From NCBI GenBank assembly GCA_021155045.1, contig JAJNQB010000009.1:62001-126000 (forward strand): a stretch of DNA of 64,000 bases. The letters run 5' to 3'. This document shows positions 17,592 to 27,300 of this stretch, one piece after another. The DNA is from Arcticibacter sp. (lineage in GTDB: Bacteria; Bacteroidota; Bacteroidia; 2-12-FULL-35-15). The notes under the pieces are model-generated. The model saw only the letters and a program-made list of their open reading frames with translations. It had not been told where the DNA came from and ran no database searches. Position 1 is the first letter of the stretch. Each line of letters starts with the position of its first letter. The translations under genes were made by a program, and so were the position numbers.

Positions 17592-19022
17592 ATGAAAAAT
17601 ACAAAATTAGCATTCACACTTTTTTTAGCATTTATTTTTACTTTATGTACATCTGCTCAAAAAAAAGAAAGCTACGATATAAAAATAACAGTAAAAGGGT
17701 TAAAAGAAGGGGCAATGTGTTTGTTAGCCAATTATTATGGCGAAAAACAATATATTAAAGATTCGGCAAAAGCAAATGCTAATGGAGAGGTTGTTTTTAA
17801 GGGCGATTCAAAACTACAAGAAGGCGTTTATTTGTTTGTGTTGCCAACAAAAAAATATTTTGATTTTATTATGGATGGGACACAACATTTTTCGTTGGAA
17901 ACTGATACTACTGATTTTATTAAGACAACTAAAATAAAAGGTTCTGATGAAAATAAATATTTTTATGAATACCAGACTTATATGCAGGTAAAACAAAAAC
18001 AAGTAGAACCTTTGCGCAGCGAATTAAAAACATTAAGAAACAAAGATTCAATAAAAATAGTTCAGGATAAATTGTTGGTTTTTGAAAAAGAAATTAAAGA
18101 GTACAAGAGCAATTTTATAAAAAATTATCCTAAAACATTTGTCGCAAAATTATTTAAAGCTATGGATGAACCTGAAGTTCCAGAAGCTCCAATTTTAGCA
18201 AATGGAAGAAAAGACAGCACTTTTTCTTACCGTTATTATAAATATCATTATTGGGACAATTGGGATTTTGCTGACGACAGATTAATGTACACTCCTGTTT
18301 TTCATAATAAGATTAAATTTTATATGGATAAGTTAACGCCTCAAACTCCCGACTCAATTAATGTTTCTACTGATATTTTGGTTAAAAAATCAAAAGCCAA
18401 TAAAGAAGTGTTTAAGTATATTGTTTATTGGCTTACATACAATTATGAAAGCTCGAACATAATGGGAATGGATGCTGTTTTTGTTCACATGGTAGATATG
18501 TATTATGTGACCAAAGAGGCTTATTGGGTTGATTCAACTCAGTTGTATAAAATTACAAATCGTGCATATACTTTAAAGCCTCTTTTAATTGGTAAAAAAG
18601 CACCCTTGATAAATATGCCTGATAGTACAGGAAAATATATTTCTATCAATGATATTAAGGCAAAATATACGGTTGTTATATTTTGGGATCATGGCTGTGG
18701 ACACTGCAAAAAAGAAATTCCAAAACTTGCAGAAGCATATAAAAACAAATTAAAACAAAAAGGAGTTCAAGTTTATGCAATAGAAACAGAAGACAAGCCC
18801 GAAGAGTGGAAGAAATTTGTAAAGGAACATCAATTGAATTGGATAAATGTATGCGAAACAGATGATTACAAAAGGGCTGTAACAAAAAAGATATATGATA
18901 TTTATAGTACTCCTGTTATTTATGTTTTAGATGAAAACAAAATAATAAGAGCAAAACGTATTGATAGTGAACAAATAGAAGGTATTATTGATGCTCTGGA
19001 AAAAGAGAAAGATAAGAAGTAA
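17592..19022 (+). CDS. TlpA-like thiol-disulfide oxidoreductase with DUF4369/DUF5106-like N-terminus
   Basis: 476 aa. A signal peptide (to about residue 23) is followed by a beta-sandwich of the DUF4369 type (DIKITVKGLKEGAMCLLANY). A helical DUF5106-like middle (about 115-325) leads to a C-terminal thioredoxin fold with active site CGHC (369-372) and cis-Pro in YSTPVIYV. Such proteins are common in Bacteroidetes and are thought to reduce or shuffle periplasmic disulfides; the specific client is unknown. It is followed by a strong terminator. Confidence 0.88.
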   Translation: MKNTKLAFTLFLAFIFTLCTSAQKKESYDIKITVKGLKEGAMCLLANYYGEKQYIKDSAKANANGEVVFKGDSKLQEGVYLFVLPTKKYFDFIMDGTQHFSLETDTTDFIKTTKIKGSDENKYFYEYQTYMQVKQKQVEPLRSELKTLRNKDSIKIVQDKLLVFEKEIKEYKSNFIKNYPKTFVAKLFKAMDEPEVPEAPILANGRKDSTFSYRYYKYHYWDNWDFADDRLMYTPVFHNKIKFYMDKLTPQTPDSINVSTDILVKKSKANKEVFKYIVYWLTYNYESSNIMGMDAVFVHMVDMYYVTKEAYWVDSTQLYKITNRAYTLKPLLIGKKAPLINMPDSTGKYISINDIKAKYTVVIFWDHGCGHCKKEIPKLAEAYKNKLKQKGVQVYAIETEDKPEEWKKFVKEHQLNWINVCETDDYKRAVTKKIYDIYSTPVIYVLDENKIIRAKRIDSEQIEGIIDALEKEKDKK

Positions 19023-19028
19023 AAAAAT

Positions 19029-19060
19029 AAAAAGCGAACAAAATTTGTTCGCTTTTTATT
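19029..19060. terminator. Bidirectional terminator
   Basis: Palindrome AAAAAGCGAACAAA / TTTGTTCGCTTTTT (19029-19042 and 19044-19057), between convergent genes. Each strand ends in a T-rich tail. Confidence 0.85.
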
Positions 19061-20031
19061 TAAAACATATAACCGTAACGTTGATGTAAAAATTTATCGT
19101 TTATCCTGCCTAGCTTTTTTGTGAATAAATTTGAACTAAATGCAAGCATTATTTCATGTGTTCCACTACTTTGGTTTCGAAACTTGCTAATGAGCAAATC
19201 ATAAGAATAGCTGATTTGAAAATTCTCTAAAAAGCTATAACCTAAATGTAATCCTATAGCATCTCTTAATCTGATTGAAATTCCACCAAAAAATTGTTCT
19301 CTTACATGTAATCGGAGTGTATAATCTAAGTTAAAAGGAACTCCATTTGTATAGGTTGCAAATAAAGTGCTTTCCCAAACAAAATCAGGATGTTGAGAAA
19401 AATTATAACCCAATGAAAAATTTACATGAGTTGCATATTTAAACAATCCTTTTTTTGTTGTATCATTTTTATAAAACTCAGCTGTTGATTGTAACACTTG
19501 GTATCCGCTCATTCCAACATGGAACCTATCGTTGTATAGATAAATTCCTGCATTCAAATCTCCTGTCCAAGTTTTGTCGGTTAAAAACTGGTTGATAGCA
19601 GGGTCTTGTGTGTTGTGTAAGAATAATTTGTCCCCATTTAATGTATGTTTAGAAGCATTGCCTCCAATACCTGCTGAAAGTTCAGTATCAGGAAAGCGAA
19701 TATGAAATGCGTAAGCGCCACCAATTTTTGAATTTTTCATTGGTCCAATATTGTCTTGCATAAAATACAAACCAGCACCCATTTTCCCTTTATAAAATCT
19801 ACTGTGCAAAGAAAAAGTGTAAGTACGTGGAGCATCTTCATAGCCTAGCCATTGCATACGATAATTCATTCTGGCATCTACCAAACGTTTGGTGCCAGTT
19901 AAAGCAGGATTAATCATAAAAGCATTGCTTTTATTTTGAGTATAATACGGTAGTTGCTGTGCAGTTAATGTGTTTGAAATAATTGCAACACCAATTATGA
20001 GTTTTAAAATATATTTTACGTGTTGCATCAA
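19060..20031 (-). CDS. PorP/SprF family type IX secretion membrane protein
   Basis: 323 aa. A signal peptide ends at TLTAQ, then comes the family start QLPYYTQNKSNAFMINPALT and NYRMQWLGYEDAPRTYTFSL. The rest is an amphipathic beta-barrel with the typical GAGLYFMQDNIGPMKNS and HLGYSFLENFQISYSYD segments. Family members sit in the outer membrane and serve a T9SS substrate of the gliding-associated (type B) class, usually encoded next to them. Here the preceding gene ends exactly where this one begins and is such a substrate. Confidence 0.93.
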   Translation of the reverse strand: MMQHVKYILKLIIGVAIISNTLTAQQLPYYTQNKSNAFMINPALTGTKRLVDARMNYRMQWLGYEDAPRTYTFSLHSRFYKGKMGAGLYFMQDNIGPMKNSKIGGAYAFHIRFPDTELSAGIGGNASKHTLNGDKLFLHNTQDPAINQFLTDKTWTGDLNAGIYLYNDRFHVGMSGYQVLQSTAEFYKNDTTKKGLFKYATHVNFSLGYNFSQHPDFVWESTLFATYTNGVPFNLDYTLRLHVREQFFGGISIRLRDAIGLHLGYSFLENFQISYSYDLLISKFRNQSSGTHEIMLAFSSNLFTKKLGRINDKFLHQRYGYMF

Positions 20032-21111
20032 TTATCTTATAATGGTAAGCGTTCCGTTAAATTTTGCATTATCTCCTTCTTCACCCAAATTAATATTATA
20101 AAAATACGTTCCTGCAGGCAATTCTTGTCCTGTTACTTTTCCATTAAAATTATTTGTATAAGCATTTGTTTTGTAAACCAACTTGCCATAACGATTATAC
20201 AATTCAACTGTATTGTTTGGAAATTTTAAAATATTACCAATATACCAAGTGTCGTTTTCATTATCTCCATTTGGTGTAATTGTATTATAGATAACAATTT
20301 GATTGCTTTTTGTTACAAATACCGTAACAGAATCGTATGCCGGGCACTTATTGCTTGGGTCTGTTCCATATAAATAATATGTTGTAGTAACAATGGGTTC
20401 GGCATCTGGGTCGGCTGTATAATAATAGCGTAATGTATTTTGTGGGCTCCATGCATAGTAAAAACCACCAGTAGCATGAAGTGTTACTGTTTGTCCTTCT
20501 CTTATGGTTGTATCGGGACCAGCATCAATATTTGGAGTAGGTATTACGTAAACGGTTATTTGATCCATTTTTGGAGGGCAACCTGTTGATGTCATGGTTA
20601 CGCTGTAAGTTGTTGTGGTTAATCCAGGGCTTGCAGTTGGTCTTGGAATATTTGGATTATTTAGAGTGCTTGTTGGTGTCCAAACATACGTAACGCCTGG
20701 CAACGAAGCATTTGTTGGTTTTCCTAATAGAGCAGTGCTATTTTCACAAATACTAGTATCATTTCCTGCATCAACAAATGCAATATTATTCATATTTACA
20801 ATTACTTTATCGGTAGCAACAGCACCTGTATCATCTACTACTGTTAGTGTGTATTCTGCCCAGCCTGGAGTTGAGGAAATAGGATTTGGAGTTGTGGTGC
20901 TACTTAAGTACCAATTAGGAGTCCAAGTATAAGTATATGGAGGCAATCCTCCTGTCGCTGCAGGTGTTGCGCCAATTGTAGCACTTCCACTTGGGCACAA
21001 CATTTGATCAACGCCAGCATTGGCAGTTAATGGCTGTGCATTAATAGTGTTTGAAATTAAAGCAACAAACAAAAATAGTTTGAATAGATATAAATAATTA
21101 GTTGTTTTCAT
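20032..21111 (-). CDS. Secreted protein with Ig/PKD-like repeats and a type B (gliding-associated) T9SS C-terminal domain
   Basis: 359 aa. The signal peptide ends at INAQ. Three beta-sandwich repeats follow, each opening with a variant of ANAGVDQMLCPSG, VDAGNDTSICENS or IDAGPDTTIREGQ, the spacing typical of Bacteroidetes adhesins. The last 90 or so residues are the type B domain (ITPNGDNENDTWYIGNI, FNGKVTGQELPAGTYFYNI). It directly precedes the PorP/SprF gene with no gap, so the two probably form a dedicated substrate-translocation pair like SprB-SprF. It is small for such an adhesin. Confidence 0.9.
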   Translation of the reverse strand: MKTTNYLYLFKLFLFVALISNTINAQPLTANAGVDQMLCPSGSATIGATPAATGGLPPYTYTWTPNWYLSSTTTPNPISSTPGWAEYTLTVVDDTGAVATDKVIVNMNNIAFVDAGNDTSICENSTALLGKPTNASLPGVTYVWTPTSTLNNPNIPRPTASPGLTTTTYSVTMTSTGCPPKMDQITVYVIPTPNIDAGPDTTIREGQTVTLHATGGFYYAWSPQNTLRYYYTADPDAEPIVTTTYYLYGTDPSNKCPAYDSVTVFVTKSNQIVIYNTITPNGDNENDTWYIGNILKFPNNTVELYNRYGKLVYKTNAYTNNFNGKVTGQELPAGTYFYNINLGEEGDNAKFNGTLTIIR

Positions 21112-21154
21112 TTTTAAAATAAGGAAAGCAAATGTAATTATATATATTCTAAAT

Positions 21155-21193
21155 AAAAAGAGGCTTCTGTTTAATTTAACAGAAGCCTCTTAT
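21155..21193 (-). terminator. Terminator of the 888-aa T9SS substrate gene
   Basis: Strong palindrome AAGAGGCTTCTGTT / AACAGAAGCCTCTT (21158-21171 and 21178-21191), followed on the minus strand by a T-rich run. It separates this gene from the SprF operon. Confidence 0.85.
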
Positions 21194-21206
21194 AAAAAAT
21201 AAAAAT

Positions 21207-23873
21207 TTAATTTTTTATAATTTTATTTATAGCCGAGAAACCTGTTTTTTCAAATGTTACTTTCATGGAATAAATTCCTTTTTCAAAAGCTTCAGTTTTT
21301 GAAGAGAGTGTATTATTGCCTTCTATTACCATTTGTTTTTCTGATAATATTAATTTTCCTAACAAGTCATAAAATTCGATTGTTATATTACCTGCAAGCG
21401 TGGAATAAAAAGTATAATTAATATTACCATTTGTAGGGTTAGGATGTATGTTATCTACATAGATTTCGTTAGATGTATTTTCTATTGAGATTACGTCTGA
21501 GTAAGTGTATTCTCCATTAAAATCGGTTTGTTTAAGTCTATAGTATGTAATTCCATTGTGAGGATAGTAATCAAATAAGGAATATGTTTTTGTTGTTGTG
21601 CTAAAACCAGCTCCTTTTACAGTTCCATATTCAGTAAAAGTATATCCATCTTTTGATTTTTCAATGGTAAAAAAATCATTGTTAATTTCAGAGAGTGTTT
21701 TCCACTCAAGATAATTTTTTTTATCTTTTCGAATTCCAGTAAATGTTATTAGTTCAATTGGTAAGGGGGTGCAATTTAGGGTTGCGCCTGCGGTTAAATT
21801 CCAATTTAAATTAAATGGTTGACTCGATGTGGAATAATTGTCGATAACCATAATATATCTTTGACCAGCAATTACATTCATAGATTCTACCCATTTATTT
21901 CCACCCACACCCTCACTATTATCTCCTGATCCAGTCAGAAGTCCTGTATTTCCTCCTAAAGCAGAGTAAGAGCATCGGAAAGGTGCGGTATTAGGCGGGC
22001 AGACTATTGTTGCCATAGGTCCCCATATCGCAAAATCGTAATCATCAGTACCATTAGCTGGAGCTATCGTTAATTGAATATTACCTGATGTAGCGGGAGA
22101 AAAATAATACCAAGAAGATTGATGTTCTGTAGATAAACATCCTCTATTAGTTGAATTTATATCATTTACAATTCCTTGTCCTGAACTATTGCCTGAAAAG
22201 GATTGGTTGGAGCAGACCGTAATTGCTCCTCCACAGTCTTGAGGAGGATAGGTTGGTGCACTGCTGCATGGTGCACAAATCAATGAAGCATCCCAGCCAG
22301 TTGATTGTACGCTTCCATCAGAAATATATCTAAAAGTTAAACACCCAGTTGGATTTGCAGCAGAACCTACAACTGAAAAAGGCGCAAGGTTTCCAGAAAA
22401 CGGACTTCCTGGTAACTGTGGCGCAGCTGTGGAATTGCCGTTATAGATGTATAATAAATCATAATTAGCTTCTGTGCTAAAATTATAAAATGTTGCTTGA
22501 ATACATTGACCTGCAGTAGCTGGGCATACAGTATAAATAAGATTGGAATTATCACTTGCACTGCCAGAAGGTCCTCCTTGATCAAAAAAACCAGCATTAC
22601 AAGTAGTAGTACTTCCATTACTCATATTAATACATTGGGAACGAGTAAAACTTTGAAGTGCACAGTTTATAGCGTTTCCTTGAGCATTTGTTGGTATAAC
22701 TCTCCAAAAATATGTTGTGCCTACAGTCAAACCAGTTACATTATAACTTAAAACATTACCAAGATTTACCCCATTAACAATATTTGTTGGAGGGTTATCA
22801 GTCCCATAATATAATATATAACCAGTTGGTGGTGATCCTCCTGAAGGGGCAGTCCAAGATAAAGTGGCAGTCGAAATGCAAATTTCCGCTCCATCTGCTG
22901 GTCCTGTGTAATTTGCGCATTGAGGAGGACCAGGGCTTGTAATACAAATCGTAAAATCACCACCACCCGCTGCATAATCATGGACTTTAATATAATATGT
23001 TAGACCAATTGTTAAACCTGTGATAGTAATAGTTTCATTTCCGTCAGTTCCTGTTGCATCTACACACCCACCTCCTGTCGGTGTAGAGCCTCCGCAAGAT
23101 GTGTAAGCAGCTAATACAGCATCAAAATTTGCGGCTCCATTTACCAAAACTGTATGACTTGTAGCTGTTGCAACAAAGGAATACCAAATATCATCATCAG
23201 CATTACCTGTTGCACATCCCATCCCACTATTTGTAAATCCAGAGCTTGTACTACCTGCTGTGGGCGAACAAGCTGCTCCGGGTGTTAGTAGCAAAGAGTT
23301 TGTACAAAAATCTCCAGATGTGGCACAAGAAATACTTGAGGTTGCAAAAGTTAGTTGCCAATATAGTAGAGTTCCGATATCTCCACCGGCATCATCGTAA
23401 ACTCTTAGTGTCCAGTTTCCATTTGGGTTTTGACCATTGTTAGCAAAAATAAAATCACCCTCAGGTCGATAAGTACCAGCAAAAGGTGCTGCACCAGCCG
23501 TAACTGCTGTTGCTGCGCTCATATCAAAACAAGTATATGGTCCTAAATCATTTGCCGTGTTGCTTCCATAGTGATCGCCCGATCCTCCATTGTCTGTCGA
23601 TAATTCAATTGTTGTTCCATTCGGACTTACTAAAAATATGTCTAAATCTGCATCATAGGAATGGCTTATCTTTATGCATACTGATTGCAAACCAAGTGGA
23701 GCGGAACAATTAAGTGATGTTCCTAAGCCAGAGACGTTAATGACTGAACTGATACCCGTAGCATTGTTATCGGGAATAGCAAAATCAGTTCCATTTGAAA
23801 ATGTTTGTGCAAAAGAATTTGAACAAAGAAAAGCAAAAAAACTAAATAAAATTATGCAGGTTATTTTTTTCAT
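21207..23873 (-). CDS. Large T9SS-secreted protein with proprotein convertase P-like domain, Fn3 domain and type A sorting domain
   Basis: 888 aa. The signal peptide ends at NSFAQ. An N-terminal P-domain-like region follows (about residues 25-180; LQSVCIKISHSYDADLDIFL and NPNGNWTLRVYDDAGGDIG). Next are a Cys-rich PPC-like segment, an Fn3 domain (about 325-415; LSWTAPSGGSPPTGYILYYG), a CUB-like region and a second PPC-like region. The end is a block shared with the 1853-aa protein (PLPIELITFTG, NNDFFTIEKSKDGYTF, YYRLKQTDFNGEY) and a type A sorting domain. It is a likely adhesin or surface protein without a visible catalytic domain. Confidence 0.88.
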   Translation of the reverse strand: MKKITCIILFSFFAFLCSNSFAQTFSNGTDFAIPDNNATGISSVINVSGLGTSLNCSAPLGLQSVCIKISHSYDADLDIFLVSPNGTTIELSTDNGGSGDHYGSNTANDLGPYTCFDMSAATAVTAGAAPFAGTYRPEGDFIFANNGQNPNGNWTLRVYDDAGGDIGTLLYWQLTFATSSISCATSGDFCTNSLLLTPGAACSPTAGSTSSGFTNSGMGCATGNADDDIWYSFVATATSHTVLVNGAANFDAVLAAYTSCGGSTPTGGGCVDATGTDGNETITITGLTIGLTYYIKVHDYAAGGGDFTICITSPGPPQCANYTGPADGAEICISTATLSWTAPSGGSPPTGYILYYGTDNPPTNIVNGVNLGNVLSYNVTGLTVGTTYFWRVIPTNAQGNAINCALQSFTRSQCINMSNGSTTTCNAGFFDQGGPSGSASDNSNLIYTVCPATAGQCIQATFYNFSTEANYDLLYIYNGNSTAAPQLPGSPFSGNLAPFSVVGSAANPTGCLTFRYISDGSVQSTGWDASLICAPCSSAPTYPPQDCGGAITVCSNQSFSGNSSGQGIVNDINSTNRGCLSTEHQSSWYYFSPATSGNIQLTIAPANGTDDYDFAIWGPMATIVCPPNTAPFRCSYSALGGNTGLLTGSGDNSEGVGGNKWVESMNVIAGQRYIMVIDNYSTSSQPFNLNWNLTAGATLNCTPLPIELITFTGIRKDKKNYLEWKTLSEINNDFFTIEKSKDGYTFTEYGTVKGAGFSTTTKTYSLFDYYPHNGITYYRLKQTDFNGEYTYSDVISIENTSNEIYVDNIHPNPTNGNINYTFYSTLAGNITIEFYDLLGKLILSEKQMVIEGNNTLSSKTEAFEKGIYSMKVTFEKTGFSAINKIIKN

Positions 23874-23880
23874 ATTTTAA

Positions 23881-24285
23881 TCAGTTGTGTATAGGCATCT
23901 TATATACTAATTCGTCTACTGATAATAAAGTTACTTTTACGCCAAATTTTTCTACAATTCTTGTGTATCGTTCATTTTGTAGTCTTAAATTTTCATATAC
24001 AGAAACATCAAATAATGTTATATCAACATCTATGCAGTCAGCACAACTTATTTTTTCAATAATAAATGAATTTGTATAATAATAAATTATAGTATTATAT
24101 TTTACAGAGTCTTGAGTTTTAAGATTCTGTAAATCAATCATGCTATAATGTTTGAGTATAACTGGATTATTTAAAGGGTCGATTTTAGCTTGCTGATTAC
24201 TTTGGCTGAAACAAGTAATGTAGAATAAAAAGAAAAAAAAACTCAAATAAAATTTCAACATTTTTTTATAATTAATTAGACGCAT
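23881..24285 (-). CDS. Small secreted protein, unknown function
   Basis: 134 aa. A signal peptide (FYLSFFFFLFYITCFSQ) follows either the ATG at 24285 or the in-frame ATG at 24261. The mature part is about 100 residues, with one CxxC (SCADCIDVDITLF) and no recognised domain. It lies 7 bases before the 888-aa T9SS substrate, so cotranscription is likely. A second small secreted protein precedes the 1853-aa substrate in the same way. Confidence 0.6.
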   Translation of the reverse strand: MRLINYKKMLKFYLSFFFFLFYITCFSQSNQQAKIDPLNNPVILKHYSMIDLQNLKTQDSVKYNTIIYYYTNSFIIEKISCADCIDVDITLFDVSVYENLRLQNERYTRIVEKFGVKVTLLSVDELVYKMPIHN

Positions 24286-24350
24286 CTAAACTAAATATAG
24301 CTGGGGAGGTTAAAAAGTCCGATAAAATCCGATTTATCAGATAGTTTTAA

Positions 24351-24366
24351 TAGAACTGCCCTTTAA
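24351..24366 (-). repeat. Partial copy of the AAGGGCAGTTCTAA dispersed repeat
   Basis: TAGAACTGCCCTTTAA on the plus strand is the reverse complement of the end of the palindromic repeat best seen at 48244-48335. Only one terminus is kept here, just downstream of the 1853-aa gene. Confidence 0.5.
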
Positions 24367-24379
24367 TATGTTTTTATTT

Positions 24380-27300
24380 TTATTTTGATTTTACAAATCT
24401 TTTTTGAGAAATAGGTTTTCCGTTTAGGTCGTTTATCATAATAAAATAAATACCATTTGGATAAGCGCTAATGTCAATTTTTGAGCCATTAAGTCCTTTT
24501 TCTTTTAATGTTAGAGTAGATTCTTGTAACATTACCCTTCCTGTAACATCAGTTATATGAATATTTACAGTTTCGTCTTTTGAATTGGATGTGTAAATCA
24601 TAATTTCATTGTTCGCAGGATTTGGATATAAACCATAATCAGTAGTTTTTGTATAATTTATTGCAACCAATTCAGGGTAATATTTTACATCTCCATTAAA
24701 ATCTGTTTGTTTCAGTCTGTAATAATTCATACCTTCTACAGGATGCGCATCAATAAAATTATAATCATGTCTAGTAGTACTATTTCCTGAACCATAACCA
24801 TCAACAACTCCAAGTGTTTCAAAAGTATATCCGTTTAATGTGCGTTCAAGTGTGAAAAAATCGTTGTTTGTTTCGGTTAAAGTTGTCCATTTTAAAATAT
24901 TTTCAGAACCAAAATTTTCACCAGTAAAAGATATGAGTTCAACTGGAAGTGGGTTCAATGCTGCTGTTTTAGAAGCAAATGTAAATGGACTAAAAGCAGT
25001 TAGTGGATCGGATGTAACTGTTCCTGCACTTGTTCCTACGCAAGATCCTGTTATGCCTCCTGTAATTGTATTACTTCTATTTTCCCAAGCACTTCCATTC
25101 CAACGCGCTACAACTAAATCACCTCCTTGTAATGCTGCACAACTATTAATTCCACTACTAGAAGCATTTTGCCAATATAAAGTTAAGCTTGCATTACCTG
25201 TTCCGGCTATTCGGTCGAATTGCCAATATTCTATTGCACTAACATTGTTTAACACAGGAGTTGGTGTTACAGCCATTGGAGTTAAAGTAGAATAAGGAGT
25301 ATAAAAATATTGTGCTTGAAATGTAGATGAAGTAGTAGGTGCTGTCATTGCAATTCTCATCCATCTATTAAATGCATCTCCAACTGGAAAAACAAATGCA
25401 GTGTTTCCAATTTTTTGCATAGGACCATCTACAAAGCTACTAGCACTACCAGATGTTGCTGTTGATCCAGCATTCATAATTAAAATAGGTGTTGTTGCAG
25501 TATAGATAACTCCATTGGTTAATGTAAGTGCTCCAGAAAGCACCATATTACTTGATGCCGTTCCTGTTAATGTTATCCCAGAACTGGTGTTATTCATTAC
25601 AACATTAGTAAGTGCATGCGTTCCTGCAGTGTTTGTAAATGTTTGAGGAATAACGCCATTAAATTCAATTGTAGGGCAATTAGTTAGTGTAACGTTACTT
25701 GCCGTATTAAAATTCCCCCCAATTTTTAAATAGTTGTTATTTACATTTAAAATACTTGTAGCGTTCATTGTTGTGAAATTTCCAGCAATTTCAAAATTAG
25801 TGCTTGCTGCTAATTGTACGCTACCACCTGTTTTGTTAATTGTTAAATTACCAAATCTGTTTGTGCCCGTAACGCTTCCTGAAATGGTATGTGTTACTGA
25901 TGCATTATCAAATAAGATGGTGGAAGTAGGAGAAGCAATCAGCGTTCCGTTATTTGTAAAATTACCACACACAGTTAAAGTAACTCCTGCATTTATTGTA
26001 AGTGTCGCTCCTGCATTTATTGTTAAGTTTTTAACAGTAGAATTAGCTGTAATTACTGGCTGTGCACCTCCTGTAGTAATTGTAGCATCTATGGCACAAT
26101 TAGGTGCACTACAAGCATTACTCCAGTTGCCTGGTTGATTCCAACTTGTATTGGTTGTTCCAGCCCAAGTTACAGATGTGGTTGTTGCTGTCATTGCAAT
26201 GGGAGGCGGAGAACCTCCAAATACCAATGAGAAACCAGAAACGTAATTATTAGCAAAATTCGAAACAACTAAAATATAAACTTCCCCATTTAATACCGCT
26301 TGCTGGCTTTGATAAGCTGCTCCATATCCAGGGTACGCAGGGTTATTTGTTCCATCGGTTGTTCCGTATAAACCTGTAACACCCAGCGAGTTGTAATTAC
26401 ATTTTAAAGCTGCGGCTCCACCTGCAATTCCAGCACATGTAGTTGAACCTGATCCTGAAATCTTCCATAAAGCCCAGTCATAATCAGATTCTGAACCTTG
26501 AGTAGTATAACCAGGATTTGCTTGTCCTGTTATTGGATTTGGATTCCCATAATCATTTGGAACAATATCAAAAGTTAAGTTTCCATTTGCATTGATGTTG
26601 ATAGTGTACCATACTGAACTTCTTTCTCCAGAAGCAAGACAAGTACTTCCTGTAGGGAAATCACAAATGTTTCCAAAACTAAAATAGCCAGGGTTACCAA
26701 CTGACATGGTTGCGTTACAAACAGGGTTAGACATCATACAGTCTTGTCCTGGTACAGTAGGCCATGTGGCAGCGCCATTATTACCATCTATTGCAAGAAT
26801 AGAGAAAGAGCCTGTTAAACTACCAAAGCCATCAACTCTGATATAGAGTACTGTTCCTGCTGGAGCAACATTATTTAAAAGTAACTCTGACGTATTGTTG
26901 GTGGATGAACCACAATTTGGTGCATTAACATTACAACCAACCATAGTAAATGCTGCAGCACTTGCACAATTCGTAGTTGTATAAGCAGCAATTTGAGTGT
27001 TAAGTAATGAAATTGCTGTTGTTCTTATGTAAACGTCCATAGAAGCGGGAACTGTAATTGCATACCAAACTGTATTTAAAGCACCAGTACCCCAACAAGC
27101 GGGATTAGCAGGTTCTCCAGTAGCATTTGTACAAGTATTATCACCATTTGAGGAAATACCTAATGTCATTGCAGTAGCATTACAAGGTAAATCGTTAGCA
27201 GTATTTCCTCCTGGAGCACTTATCGAAATATCGTAATTTACACTCGTAGGACCAGCAAAATTATCTACAACAAAATAATAAGTTCCAGGGGCAGGAATAT

